A stretch of DNA of 64,000 bases from Xiphias gladius (GCF_016859285.1 NC_053414.1:8692517-8756516), one strand, 5' to 3'; shown: positions 12,401-25,295, counted from the stretch's first letter. The notes: a model not told the origin generated them from the letters alone. Translations and numbers: made by a program.

Positions 12401-14612
12401 CACCAGGAGGAGGCATGGCATTGGACACAGGACAAGCGCGTGGAATTTGCTGGTCTTGTTCGAGGGCCTGTAAAAAAATCATATATATATATTTTTTTAG
12501 ATGGTATGTAATGTCCCGCTCTCTGTGACAGAAAATCATCAAATACCGTGACATTAAAAGGCCTTTTATTGAGGTATACAGTATATTTATGATTAAATAT
12601 GTGGTGAACAACGTGAGGACCAAACATTCGCCGTGACCGTCGTATCTGTAATCTCTGTAATCGCAAACAAATGCAAAGTTTGTGACTGAGAATTCAAGAG
12701 AACATTTAGAGGATGCCACTATACCAACACTGTGACTACAGCAACAGGTTAATCTCACGTCTCTAGTTTTCAGTCCGGCTTGTGCAGTCACGACAGTCTG
12801 GCCCGTAAAATACCAAAGTAGGGGTCAGAAGCCGTGAAAAGGGTGGTGCATTTTTGTGTATTCTCAAGGACTTTTTGTATACTTCCAAAGTTTTCATACA
12901 CTCTCGGGGTATACAAAGAATCTTCACGCGACCGTCGCAAAACGTAAGCTTCAAATCCTAATGGATGCAGACAATCTGAGGAGAAGTGCTGTACCTGACA
13001 GGTTCCCAGTTTGATCGGTGACTTAACAGTCTGCTGTTTTGTCAGGATACATTTAGTAGAACTGGGGAGGATTTTCTAGGTGACAAACAAGTGAGAGCTT
13101 TTCCTGAACCCAAATTCAGTTGGGTGCCAAAAGTAAAAACAGCAATGTCAGGAAATAAAGGTCACAAACAGCAATGTAATCAAATTCTGACCTCTGGAGC
13201 GCCACCTTTTTGGTCCTGACGGTGCTCTTCGGAAATACAGTAGTACTTGCAAGGCCACGTCGGCCCTGGCTGCTCGGGTCATTAAATACCACCAGATTCA
13301 ACAATGTTAAGGAGATCTGTAACTTGACCGCCTTTAGTTCTGGGAATTCTTACGATGTCCAGGAAAGTTGGGACAAAGACTGGGAGCTTTACTCCCATGT
13401 TTTCCAAGCCTCAAAAATATACGAAGAACTCGATGAAGTCAACTGGTGAACTGGTGACCTTCAGTTATCACGGACCAAACTGCAGGCTGCTCTTATTTAG
13501 TGAGTGAAGTTTTAATCACTACAGTAAAAAAACAAAAACAAAAAAAAAAACTTTCCATGTCTGCGATTAAAATTAAAAGTCAAATTCTTCAATTGAGCTC
13601 TGGAGCCCTCTGCTGGGACAACAAAACGTCGATATCTTGTTGGATGGTTTCCCCTCGCTACGCGGTAATAATGTTGACAGCCCACTTCTGCACTCTGATA
13701 TTTATCGACTGGCCGTCGACTGACTGACTGACTGACTGACTGATTGATGAATTAATCGCTTGCTCTCGAGTGTGAGCCTGGAGACCTCGCGAGGGCTCGC
13801 AAACGCACACTTGATGTTGGCAGGAATTGACGGAGACTCGAGTTTCAGAGTAACACAGTGAAACTGACATGACGGGGGTGCACATTCTGTCGCGTACAAA
13901 TCTACGCGTCAAGTCACGTCTGAATATTCGCGAGAGTGAAACAAGCTGGATAATATCAGATGAATTCCTGCTTTACTCATTTCTAAAGTGTTTTTTTTTT
14001 AAATTTATTACTTTTACCATCTTCGGTGATGATGGCTGTCCAACTCCGTCCACCAGTCACCGGAGCTAAAGTGAGTAATCCGTGAAGTCTGCGTCGACTC
14101 TGAAAGCCTCGGCGGTTTTCTAAATTAATCAGAGTCGACTTCTGAAGGTCCCCGTTGGGTCTCGGCTCACTGCCCTCGCCTCACTTCAGTCCAGGAAGAG
14201 ACGCAAAGCTGGTAAACCCGTTTCATACCAGCAGGGGGCGGTGGCGCTAATTTAGACCCCAAACAAGTGTGAAGCCTTTAGCGGCTCTGGTTATAATAAT
14301 CTATCGCCGATATAGACGATCGGAGAGCTACATCCTTACCAGATTAGATGAAGCGTTTTTTCCCAACAATTTATGTAACCCATTAATAGACATCGATGTT
14401 TTAATTCGAATAACGGTCTTGTCAATACTCCTCGGGGACCAAGACGACAAAACAGGGCGCTTGATAATCGTCGTTCGATATCTACTATTCAGGTCTTGCG
14501 TCGTCTGGATTGAAACATCGTGGTACGAAACATGTCAGAGGCTTCGGTCTAGCGAGCAATGAATGCTTTTCATAAACCGGGTAGTTAGCTCGATAAAAAC
14601 TGTTGGTTAAAT
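11988..14612. other. Intergenic DNA between the B30.2 remnant and ptcd1
   Basis: This stretch contains a (GT)n microsatellite at 12348-12393 and a short (gact)n tract at about 13719-13742. CpG density rises from about 13620 to the ptcd1 start and probably marks the ptcd1 promoter. I found no exon that could extend the B30.2 remnant and no recognisable protein in either strand. Confidence 0.45.
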
Positions 14613-16000
14613 ATGTTGACGTCCGTCGCCAGCTCGTGTGTGCGAAGCGGGAGGAAAATCTCGGTCCCCGTAGCTAAATTCCCCTTCTTGTCAACGGCTA
14701 GGAACTCGCCCAGAGGCCCGACGGGGGTACGAGATTTGTCCCAACAGCGGTCGCCCAGGCTCCTCACACCGACTCCCCGGCAGCTGCCAAGGGGACTAAC
14801 GTTCAGGTCTGTGTCCCTGTCAGCCGCTTCGCGGGGGGACGCGGACCCCCTGGCCGCGCCTTCGGTCCGAGATGACAGGGAGAACTTCGGCTCCCTTTCC
14901 GCGGACTTTTCCTCCAGGAGGTCGTTCAGGAAAAGCAACCCCGACATCCGGGATCTACGGCACCGAGAGGACGACGCCTTGGGGGAAGAAGAGGTGGAGG
15001 AAGACCCGGTGAAAGCTCGCAGGAGGCCCGGGAGGAGAAACACACCGTACTGGTACTTCTTACAGTGCAAGAAACTGATCAAAGACAACAAGGTCAGTTG
15101 TCGGCTGAACTGTTATGTCCGTCTTGCTTGCTTCTCGCGTTGATAAACATACTTTTGCCGCCTCACAGCTGCAGGAGGCTTTGGATTTGTTCGGCAGAGA
15201 CATGCTGCAGGGAGAGAGGCTGCAGCCGGAGGAGTACAACTACACTGTCCTGATAGGAGGCTGTGGTCGAGCTGGACAACTCAAAAAGGCCTTCAGACTC
15301 TACAATGATGTAGGAAGATTTCATTCATGTACTTTTATCATTGTTTATATATTCGCTTAAGCATTTTCATCATCATCGTCATTTCAGACTTTAAAGTGAT
15401 GAAAAACTGCTTAGTCAGTCTGATCATCAGCTAAAAAACAACAGTCCTCAATGGTATTTTTTAGATATCGGGTTACACAAGTTTTATACCAAGTCACCGA
15501 GTTAAAACTAAATCCAAGCTAAATTAAATAATTTTCAGTCAATGACTTAAGTAATAGATCAGTTATTAAAATCTGAAGCAGCTCATCACTGTCCCTTAAA
15601 TAATCAAATATTTGTTATGTAGTTACATTACATATTTGTTGTAAGTGTGAGGTACATTTTATTAATGTGATGGCTATGCTGTGCACACAATGACCTGTTT
15701 TTAGAATTTGCTACAATCATTTTTCAGTTACTAGATGTTCCCAACTAAGTTTAGTCATTTTAGTTACTACTAAAGTTGTGACTCTGACCAGTTCATTTTA
15801 AGTTCAGTTGTCTCAAATGTGTTTTCTTGTGTTTATTTCAGTTTCCAGTCATAGTTTTAGCTTTCGCTTTAATTTCCAAGTTGTACTTTTAGCCAAAAAT
15901 AATTTGCTTCACATCGTCAAATACATCTTTTTCATATGAAAATTTCTTGAGGGTTATACACAAACACGGGCCTCCTCAGATCTTGTTATAATGTGTGTAA

Positions 16001-16064
<64 letters not shown>

Positions 16065-19000
16065 GCGCGTCTTTTCCAGATGAAGAAGCGAGGTCTCGAT
16101 GCTATAGATGCTACCTACACCGCGCTGTTCAATGCCTGCGCTGAGTCACCTTCAAAACAAGCCGGTCTTCAGCAAGCGCTGAAGTTGGAGCAAGAACTCC
16201 GTCGAAAAAACTACCCCCTCAGCACCATCACATACCACGCTCTCCTCAAGACACACGCCATCACCAACCACCTTCAGGCCTGTATACACACGCTCAGGGT
16301 ACGACATTTGCGTGGGTGTACGGAAAGGAATCGGTCCATTGAAGTGTGTGAGATTTCTGTTTATACATGCGTTTGTGTGTGTTTGTAGGAGATGCTGCAG
16401 AATGGACATGTTGTAACTCAGGAGACGTTTCACTACCTGCTGATGGGCTGCTTGAAGGACAAAGAAACAGGCTTCAGACTGGCTTTACAGGTAGATAAAC
16501 GTTGACAGGAACCTACTAATGTGTATGAAATCTTCTAGAGCATGTCCATGTTAAGCTTGCTAAATTTAAAAATCAGTCTTTTGGTTCTGCAATTTATGAT
16601 TTTTTCTTTTTGCATTATTGATTTACCTGCAGATGATTTTCTAGATTACTCGATCAGTCATCTGGTCCATGAACTGTCAAAATATAATGAAAAAAACTGC
16701 CATCACACTTTCCCAGAGACCATATGCGTGTTTTCAAGTAGCTTGTTTTGTCTGAACAGCTAAGACTAAGAACACCTGCAAATGTTTATATTTGATAAGC
16801 TAGGAACAGTTTTTTTTTTTTGCATTTTTACTTAAAAAAATGACTTAAATGAATAACAGATTACTAAAATAATTGTCGATGAACTTTCTGTCGATCAACT
16901 AATCGATTAATCCAATAACTGCTTTTCTCAATCAAAAACAGAGCTCTCTAAAAACACTTTCCAGAGTGGATAAATCTTTAAAACTGAGAAAGTGGCATTT
17001 TAGTGTGTATAAGGAGAACATTAGCTTTTGCAAAACAATGACGTGGTGACCACACGTGATGCCAAGCCATGGTTGGGGGTGTGTTTGGCAGTTGGTTCTC
17101 TGCGATCACTCATTTTAAATGTTAATATAGGCGACTGCAGAGCACAGCTGTTGTCACTTACCTCTATTCATGTTTCAAATCAAATCACTATCTTGTACGT
17201 GTTCTGATATCTGACAGCAGAAACAGAAATATCCATGAGTGATGTTGGCTGCCATGCACAGTGTTGTTATGTGCCACCCGAAAAGTGGATGATGAAGAAG
17301 AGATTTAGCTGTTTTTCTCTTTCTGAGATATCAGAGTTGGCAAAGATCTGTTTTAAAAAAGAAAAACAAGGGTGGAAGAATCTGCTTTCACACGTAAACA
17401 GTGTTTTAAGAAGCAGACATCCCAGTGTGGACGTAGTCTAAATCTGTATCTGTTTCAGGTTTGGCGCCAGATGCTAAAGTCGGGGATTCTTCCAGACTCC
17501 AAGAACTATAACCTGCTCTTGAGAACTGCAAGGGATTGTGGGATTGGTGATCCTGCCCTGGCCACTGGCATTCTTCTTAGGCCTGAGTGCGGGGGCCAGA
17601 AGGAGACAGAACATGTGTCAAGTGTCAAGTCAGAGTCCAGATGCAAGGATGTAATAGACATTGACCTTCTGGAGAGGCAGTTGTTTATCCAACCAGATGC
17701 ACACAGAGACGGAGAGGAGCCCTTTAACAGGCAAGAATCAACCCACCTGATACCAGTAAGACAAAAAGAAAACACCGCCCTGCCTGTTGACTTAGTGAGT
17801 TCCACAGCCCCAAATCTGCTGGACCTTTTTGAAGGGAGGAAGGGTGCTGTGGTCTCCCTCGGCACTGTGGATGGATCATCTGATAGGCTCGCCCTGATCG
17901 GAGGAGCTAAGGGTTTTCTGGAGAAAATGGCAGCTAACGGACTCAGTCCAGACCTCAGAACTTTGACCCTGTTGTCCGATACGATGGAGCCGGGCTACCA
18001 GTCTCTGCAGATGCTGCTGAGGGTCGCGAAGCAGCATCGCGTGAAGCTCGATGTCGCGTTCTTTAACTCTGTGATTCGCAGAGCAGCCAGAGCTGGTGAC
18101 CTGGAGGGGGCAAAGGTGCACGCACGCACGCACGCACACATACAACGCTGGCCTTTCTATTTTCGAGAGGACACTCATTGACAATACATTCCCTAGCCCT
18201 TTACCTTAACCTCAACCATCATACCTAAATGTAACTAACCCCAAACTTAGCCTAAACCTAATTTTAACCTTAACCATAAAACCATGTCTTAACCCTCCAA
18301 CAGCCCTTTGAAGAGTTGAAGATGACCGGCCAAAATGTCCTCACAACGATGGTTTTCCACCAAAATTTTCCCACATAACCATAGAAGGACATGTACACGC
18401 GCTCTCTCTCATTCTTGCCCATTCTCAGTGAAACCACAATTACATCACTGAGCAATGTTTTTGGCATTAAAGGATCAGTTTACCCAAATTGCCAAAAAAA
18501 AAAAAAAATTCTCACCACCGTGTACCTTTTTCTCTTTATCACCACTTCTAGTGGCCAGTTTTCTTTTTGACAACATCTCTTTCCAGAACTATGCAGGCTT
18601 AAAGAGTTCGAAACTGAATAAAAAATAAGACATTATGATATGAATAAAAACAAACTATACGTCATATTGTATATTTCAAGCAACAGCCAATGAAATGTTT
18701 AATTATCAAATCAAACAACGACTGGGGAAAATGGCAATGTGAAATAAAAACAGACTTTGGAAAACCACTATTGTGAGCAGATGCAGCATTAATGAAATTA
18801 ATTAAAATTTTTGGGGTTATTACACAATATCAATGTATTTATTTTGTCCTTATTATATAACAATTTATTTCATAATGTATACTTCTTTATTTCAGTTTGA
18901 ACATTTGGGATCGTCATGTAGACTCAGTATGTGGATTACTCTGAATAATGCACAGACGTCGCCAAACAGTTTTTGTTGGAACTACTCTCTACTGAAGGAA

Positions 19001-21488
19001 TGTTGATAGTGTGTCTGTGGGTTATTCAGACCAAAGCGGAGGCTGTTTCTGGAAACAGATGTTAATGTGATTATTTTTTATTTATTTATTTTTTCTCAGT
19101 GCTTTGTGCGCCACAGGCCAAATTCTATTCACCTCTGTTGAATTGGGGTGGAGGCAGAAAACTCGGATGGGTATTTCAAATCTAGGCGAATTAAAACAAA
19201 AACTTTCTGGATGGCATACACAGCACAAGAACTCAGGGAGAAAGTGCTTCTTTTTGTGGTTTGGGCAAAGCAATGCTTTAAATGTGTGTATGTGCAGGTT
19301 TTTGATTCGTTTCCTCCTCTTTCCAGGGTGTGTTGAGTGTGATGCGACAGCGCAATGTAAGCGTGGACGTACAGACGTTTGGAAGCCTTGCTTTAGGCTG
19401 TGAGCGACAGCAGGACGGACTGCAGCTGCTAAAGGACATGGAGGTGATGAAACACACATCCTAAAAGTCAGAATAGATTTTTCCGATTCATGTTTGTTTA
19501 ATGTTCATGAAAACATAAAGAAAATGCTGTGTATTGGCTGGAGTAGTAGATGAATAATAACATAGTAAGTACTACAGTAATATCAGTATTCATATCAGGA
19601 GTAGTAGTAGTATGAGGGGAAGACCAGTATTGTGTGATTTGATAGCTTTCTGTCATCTTCACATGCCTGGCTCTTTGTGTTTTTCTGCAGGAGGCGGGAC
19701 TCAGGCCTAACGTCCAGGTGTTCTCTGCTTTAATCGGCCGAGCAACCGGGAGACTGGATTACGTCTACCTCAAAACAATCCTTAAAAGTATGAGTGACAT
19801 GGGGGTCTGGCCTAACGAGGTCATCATCAGACAGCTAGAGTTTGCTGCACAGTATCCTCCAAACTACAACCAGGTGAGCATAATGTATGTTTAGTACATG
19901 ACGGCACAAGAGTTTCCCCCTGGTGTTCTGTCAAGTCAGGACACACCTGAGTGCGAGTGGGTGTAGATTCTGATCTCAACCAAAGACCTCGCAGACTCTC
20001 TTGTAATCTTCATGGCACAATAACTTTGGTCGAAGTGAAGGAAACAGATTTCAAATGAATGAAACACAGGTTTCCCAAAGCTTCTTGTACCAGAGACCTG
20101 CACAGGCTGATGAGAGCTCTCAGACATTTTTCTCATTTCAAAAACCTTACTGTTGCAATGACGGTCAAAAGGTGTAGATGTGTGTCAGGGCCATGCTTTA
20201 ACTGAGCTGTTTGGATACATTTATTCTGTCTTGTGCCAAGAATGGTTCCAGGCATCGTAGACTTCGAGTATGTGAAATAATCAGTGGCAAGGCCTCTCAA
20301 AAAAAATTGATATTTAAAGCTGCACAAATAAATATCTGTATATCAACAACAGAGGAAATGACTTTGTATAATGTGAAAGGGGTCACAATTTAGAGTAGTT
20401 GCATTTTTTTTAACGCATGACTATGCAGTTCCCGTCAGCTGTCCAGAGGATTTTAGCAACTTTCAGCCCATTGTTTTGGTTTTCAGGCCCCCAAACTCTG
20501 CTCTCGACAACCCTGTTTTCTGCCGCAGCAGGCAGCTGTTTTCAGAGAAATGGCTCTGATAAACCCACTGTACAGTATCTGCTCAGCACGTAAACATCAG
20601 ACAGACACAGTTAGTAACTAGTTGGTGGATATATTGGAGCATTTAGCTGCTAAAGAGACAGTAGTCAAGGAGTAGACTTGCCAGATGGGCAGAAACATGA
20701 TTCTAAGTGAATATCCCCTTTTCTTACTGGAATTGTAAAACTTTAAACTAATGCATTAGACATAATAATTTTATAAAGTGAACGTTGTGTTTACAGCGTA
20801 TTTCTCTGCCCCCAGATGGCCAAAAAATCAATTAATGCAAATTTAAAGGAAAAAAACTCTATGACTTTGTTTTATGTATTCCGTCCCAAACATGTAGCTC
20901 TTTGTTGTAGACCAACCAAGTCCAGATGCCCTGGATTCAACTCCTCTTGGATAACCATGACCTGGATGACTGAGAATCTTCAGACACATGAGCAAATTAT
21001 TTGCTACATGTCTTATATTGTGTTGAAAATGGCAATTTTCTGGTAACTAAACAGATGCCTGATCAGTGTTTAGGGCTGATTCGTTTAAAGCAGAAAATGG
21101 ATTTGCTTCAGTTGCAGATCAATGGATTCTGGATTGATTCATATATGTTCATGTTGCTCCTTTTCTCTCTATTCCCCTCTTTTTATTTCACCCCCATAAC
21201 CTTCCTTCCCTTCCATTCTTCTCTGTGCTTTGTCAATCCCAGTACAAGTCCAGAAACAACTACCTGGTCCACATTGATGGTTTTCGTGGTTACTACCAGG
21301 AGTGGCTGAGAGCCATGCCTGCTCAGGATGCTGAGAGTGAGCGGGCAGAACTGCAAACTGAAACAGATGCTGCAGAACTGAAAACAGAAGCTGCCGATGG
21401 ACTGGTGCAGGCGCAGAGGAACCAGAAAGCAGCAGCGAGGAGATATAATTCTCGTAACAGGGACAAGACAAGCACCACTGCTCCTTAA
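14613..21488 (+). CDS. ptcd1: Pentatricopeptide repeat domain protein 1, mitochondrial (eight coding exons)
   Basis: Coding exons are 14613-15092, 15169-15309, 16080-16298, 16389-16490, 17459-18115, 19327-19443, 19691-19873 and 21243-21488 (stop TAA 21486-21488). Every exon is a whole number of codons, giving 714 residues; human PTCD1 is about 700 as recalled. PTCD1 is a mitochondrial-matrix RNA-binding protein linked to leucine-tRNA levels and 16S rRNA/large-subunit assembly. The N-terminus ([20 protein letters not shown]) is rich in basic and hydroxyl residues with no acids, like an import signal. PPR units are visible in exon 2 ([20 protein letters not shown]), exon 3 ([12 protein letters not shown]), exon 4 ([13 protein letters not shown]), exon 5 ([17 protein letters not shown]) and exon 7 ([20 protein letters not shown]). 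Exon 5 also encodes a long non-PPR linker. The C-terminal [20 protein letters not shown] stretch is typical of the family. The all-phase-0 structure means most single-exon skips would stay in frame. Confidence 0.92.
15990..16070 (+). repeat. (GT)n microsatellite at the 3' splice site of ptcd1 exon 3
   Basis: About 34 GT units end 9 to 20 bases before the AG acceptor at 16078-16079. Only a short gcgtcttttccag pyrimidine tract separates them. See findings for a possible effect on splicing. Confidence 0.9.
16600..16930 (+). repeat. Family A repeat copy in ptcd1 intron 4
   Basis: Landmarks are tttcccagagacc, agcttgttttgtctgaacag, tgtttatatttgataagct and a right end with gtcgatcaactaatcgatta. The rest of this intron (16930-17440) is unassigned. 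It ends in a cccagtgtggacgtagtc block that may belong to another repeat. Confidence 0.6.
18116..18415 (+). repeat. Low-complexity 'taacc' repeat with (acgc)n head in ptcd1 intron 5
   Basis: The ptcd1 exon 5 donor runs straight into cacgcacgcacgcacgcac. A run of taacct/taaccc-like units follows at about 18200-18300, then a taaccctccaacagcccttt block and a ccggccaaaatgtcctcac block. I recall this as a common vertebrate satellite-like repeat. It is not telomeric: the units are irregular. Confidence 0.5.
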
Positions 21489-22329
21489 CAGCACTCTGGA
21501 AAATATCTATGAATTCTCTCCGTGGTCCTCTGGTTGTCTGTTTGCAATCAGCTGTGTAAAACTGAACAGAATGTGTGTCGAAGTAGTACCTCATGTACCT
21601 TCTATCGGTTAACTCTGTGCAATTTCATTTTACACAAAAGATAAATGATTATAACTTCATATATATTGCAATTAAAGTAAATAATTTAATTATTGAGAAG
21701 TTAAACCATCTTGGTTTTCTTCTACATTATCTTTCGTTTTGAAACATTGATTTCTGGGCAATTTGCTGAGACAACTATGGCGTAATGTCTCAGTTAACTG
21801 TATTTGTGATACAACTTTAAAAATGATTCGATCATGTTCACTTGCTCTTCAACAGAGAAAGAAAAAAATTGTCAAAAAAAGGGGGGGGGGTTAAAAAAGT
21901 TTCTTCAAAATGAAATATGTTTGTATTCTAAAACAATGAAAGCAGGAACTTTAAAACTGTTTGTTGGTAATGGTAATGAAATTAGGCATTTATAGAGAGA
22001 TTTTTCATTTCCAGATTGGTGCTTAGCAGGAAGATGCTATTAAACTGACCCTCTGGGGGGACTGAGGACTGACCTCCTGCATGAAAACTCTCAGAAAAAT
22101 CCAGATAGGTCACCTTTTGTTTAAATACTCAATTATGACATTAAATAATAACCCCCTCCAGGCAATAAAATGGACTAAAGAGCTATTGACAAGCTAATTT
22201 TAAAAAGTTGAAAAAAACCATTTACCTGCAGCAAGTATCTGGTTCTCAGCTGCTGTAAACCCTCAACAAAGGAGAAAAGGTAATAGAAATTAAAATGAAA
22301 AATATTAAACTATATTTAATAGGCAGGCA

Positions 22330-23008
22330 TCCATCTAGGTTATTTGATTATTGTGAAATACAGGAATCAGTGGAACATTTTATATGTCAGGGTCAAAAAT
22401 ACTTAAGAAGTGATAGAGTAAAAATAAGTATTAAATCTTGTTTCAGGGAGTTATAACTGTCATTTACAGACTGATAATTACAATCTGTTTTTTAATATAT
22501 CTTTATGGGTTAATAATGATTGTGTCCATACTCCAGAATAGTGGTTGGCATTAAAAGGGAGAAATTTAGATAACACCTTTTTTGATCCTCAGGAGAAAAT
22601 TAGGCATTAAAGCAGCTTAAGAAGAAGGAGGCCACACACAGTAGGTGCAAAAGGGTAGAGCAAACACAAATAAAAACTATAAAAATGGGGGAAAACTGCC
22701 CATAAATCCAACTGGAATTGAATCTATATTCAGATATACAAAAAGTAAACAGCAGTGGAGAACAAACTGTACAACAAGTTGAAATAAAGCTATGTATATG
22801 TGCAAGAATGACAACCATCAGTGCAGTTCCTCTCATTACTGAGAGAGGTAACAAAGTGGAATATCATATTATATTATATTACGATATAAACTGAGAATTT
22901 GTATTTTTTCATTCATTTACCTTAAGCTCCAGTCCATCTTAGTGGGTGGCGGTAATACACTTATAAACTGGTTTGTCAGTCGCTAATAAAGATAACGAAG
23001 AAGAAAAC
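22330..23008 (+). mobile_element. 5'-truncated L1-like LINE fragment with gaagaag tail
   Basis: Positions 22362-22450 read in one frame as EIQESVEHFICQGQKY and on, resembling the C-terminal cysteine/histidine region of L1-like ORF2 proteins. Downstream frames are broken by stops. The 3' end carries the block agtgggtggcggtaatacac, then cagtcgctaataaagat and the tail aacgaagaagaaaac, which I recall as a common teleost LINE 3' end. It is sense to, and directly abuts, the first exon of the next gene. The region 21490-22330 before it holds the ptcd1 3' UTR and AT-rich DNA without other recognisable content. Confidence 0.5.
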
Positions 23009-23009
23009 T

Positions 23010-23088
23010 CGTCAGATCGGGTGCCATCAGATTTGAGAACCCCGGCGCGAAAAACAACATATTTATTATTGGTTACTCGACAACAAAG
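23010..23088 (+). promoter_or_regulatory. Probable promoter and noncoding first exon of the unnamed gene
   Basis: A short CpG-containing stretch (ccccggcgcgaaaaac) with an attggtt box lies right after the LINE tail and ends in a good donor (acaaag|gtaggatc at 23088). It can splice to the STPR exon at 24519, or skip it and join 25478, where an in-frame ATG lies at 25487. Confidence 0.45.
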
Positions 23089-23394
23089 GTAGGATCATTC
23101 TGCCACTCACGAAACTTAACAACAATTTAAACGTATTCTAATATGTTAACGATACTAAACCTTGTAGTAAAAAGTAAAACGTGAACACTTAGACACAAGC
23201 GGCGACTGTTGTTAGACGCATTTAACTTTCTGTTTCCTGCCTTGGAGGAAGCTAATAGCTAGCTTCTTTAAAACAAGCAATAAATAAATGTGATTTGGTT
23301 TGGGCTGGGTAGGAAAGTTAAGGCTACAGAATAACGCAGCCAGTTTTGTGACAAAGACTCGGTTCATCCTGATGACATGTTCTATATGTTTTTA

Positions 23395-23885
23395 TTGACA
23401 CGAACCTCTCGAATCTAAGTATAAATGGAGAAATCTCTGTCTGTCTGTCTGCCTTTCTGTCTGTCTGGATTTCCATTTTCTTAACAACCGCTCATCCGAT
23501 CGACATCAAACTTCGCGGGTGTATTGCCGTGCGAAGTTTTCTGGATGAGCGGTTCTCGAGAAAGCTCGAACCATCGCTGTTCTACATGTTACATGACGTG
23601 AGGAAAAAGGCGGAACTACACTACTAGGACCGTGCAGGAACCCGGACACTTTACAGCGCGCACACGCCAGGGTTTTAATGAAGGCGGAACTCAGCTGAGA
23701 CGGCACTGTCTACGCCGTCCCCCCTGACATTATCTGAGCTGAGCTGAGCGGAGCGGAGAAGTCGACCCCAGCGGTTACAAAGGAGACCCCTCAGAAAAAG
23801 CCGCAAGCTGGATCAACGGGGGCCTGGCAAACAACCCCTACCTACAGGCACATTTCAAACGGGCACTGCACTAGACTGTGTAAAA
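23395..23885 (+). mobile_element. Helitron-like element, copy A
   Basis: It starts with aatggagaaatctctgtctg, runs through a (tctg)n tract and the block aacaaccgctcatccgatcg, and ends aaacgggcactgcactag. The last 300 bases (23575-23885) are repeated at 25011-25295. The CTAG end fits the CTRR 3' terminus of Helitrons, but I did not find a clear terminal hairpin, so the class is tentative. It contains no STPR exon. Confidence 0.5.
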
Positions 23886-23989
23886 CCTACGAAACCACCC
23901 GACAGAGGGTTAATTGACATCACAATTGTGTCATGGAATGTGTCGCAGGAATTTGACATCATGGAATGTTGAACCCTGAGATCATAAAT

Positions 23990-25295
23990 GAGGAATCTCT
24001 GTCTGTCTGTCTGTTTTTCGATTTTCCCAACAACTGCTCATCCGATTGACTTCAGACTTTGCCGGTATATTGCTGAGGACCCAAGGAAGTGCAGTGTCAA
24101 CTGTGAAGTTTTGCTGAGGACCCAAGCAGGTGCACTGTCCACTGTGAAGTTTTTTTTTGGATGAGCGGTTGTAGGGAAAATAGAAAATACAGACATAAAA
24201 TAATCTATAAAAATCCCTACGAAACCATCCAACTGACAGTTGTGTCCGTGATTATGTCACAGAAATTTGACATCACCGAAATATGCACTGTGGGATGATA
24301 ATGAAAGACCATCTGACATAAACTACGACATCATCAGTAACATCATGAAATATTGCACTGAGAGATCATAAATTACGACCCAACGTTTGACTTACCTCAT
24401 GTAAGCAGTTTGAAATGTGATTATAACCAGCACTTCATCTTCCGTTGTGGAAAGTGGACGGTAGTTCACGGGGCATCAGGGTTTAACCACTGACTTTGAC
24501 ATCTAATCTTTCTTGCAGACCACATTTGCTGATTTCACCATGCCTAAAGATAGCCGTGCAAAGCGGGAGCGTATGCGTGAGGCAAAGCGCCGCGCACGTG
24601 CCGCTGAGTCAGATGAAGCACGAGATGCACGCCTAGCTCGGGATCGGGCAAGCCACAGACGTTCGCGAGATAAGGAGACGCTGGAAATGCGAGCGCAGCG
24701 TCTGGAACGTGACCGCCAATGTCACAAGCGCACACGAGATGAGGAGAAGCTGCAGATGCTAGCGCAGCGCCAGGAGCGTGACCTTCAAAGTCACAAACGC
24801 GTGCGAGAGGAGGAGACCTCTGAGCAGAAAGAGGTAAGTAACGCTAGGCGCCATCAGGAACTACACCCTGCACGACTGGAAAAGGCGCGTAATGACGCAT
24901 CCCCGCATGGTGCGATGATACTGTCTTCTTACAAGAGGAGCTTTATGGTGATTACAGGCAGATGCTCAGCAAGACCTAATACGACGCTTCAAAACTTCAG
25001 ACGTCGATTTTCTACACGTTACGTGACATGAAGAAAAAGGCAGAAGTACACTACGAGGGCGTTGCAGCACCCGGACAATTTACGGCGTGGACATGCCAGG
25101 GATTCTAAGAAAGGCAGAACTCAACTGATGCAGCACTTACACCGTTACCCAGACACTATCAGAGTGGAGCAGAGCAGCCCACTCCAGCAGTGACAAATGA
25201 CACCTGCTCTCACGAAAGCTCCACGCTGGAATAACATGGGCACAGCAACCAGCCCCTGCCTTACAGCCACGTTTTGAACGGGCACTGGACTAGTC
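23990..25295 (+). mobile_element. Helitron-like element, copy B, carrying the STPR exon
   Basis: It opens with the same aatgaggaatctctgtctg start and caactgctcatccgatt block as copy A. It contains the 24519-24833 STPR exon and ends in a 285-bp segment parallel to copy A (ggaacccggacac versus gcacccggacaat; aaacgggcactg versus gaacgggcactg, then gactag). A partial internal duplication (aggacccaag, about 24077 and 24118) is also present. Such STPR-bearing ORFs occur in fish Helitrons as I recall. The exact ends are uncertain. Confidence 0.5.
24519..24833 (+). CDS. STPR-repeat exon, probable first coding exon of the unnamed gene below
   Basis: ATG at 24540 opens 98 codons to a strong donor (gag|gtaagta); a strong acceptor (tctttcttgcag) precedes the exon. 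The protein is very basic and contains three full 23-residue repeats after residue 17, starting [30 protein letters not shown] and [15 protein letters not shown], and a partial fourth ([10 protein letters not shown]). This period and pattern is that of STPR domains, first described as a DNA-binding repeat in silkworm FMBP-1. It ends in phase 0 and so does the next acceptor at 25478: the join reads [15 protein letters not shown]. It could instead be only a transposon exon that is never spliced to the host gene. Confidence 0.6.

Noticed and set aside
12268-12791. Open frames around the (GT)n tract upstream of ptcd1
   Set aside because: They consist of microsatellite translation and unrelated sequence, and none gives TRIM or NLR domains.
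18200-18300. Interstitial telomere repeat
   Set aside because: The taacc-like units are irregular in length and sequence, and part of a dispersed repeat.
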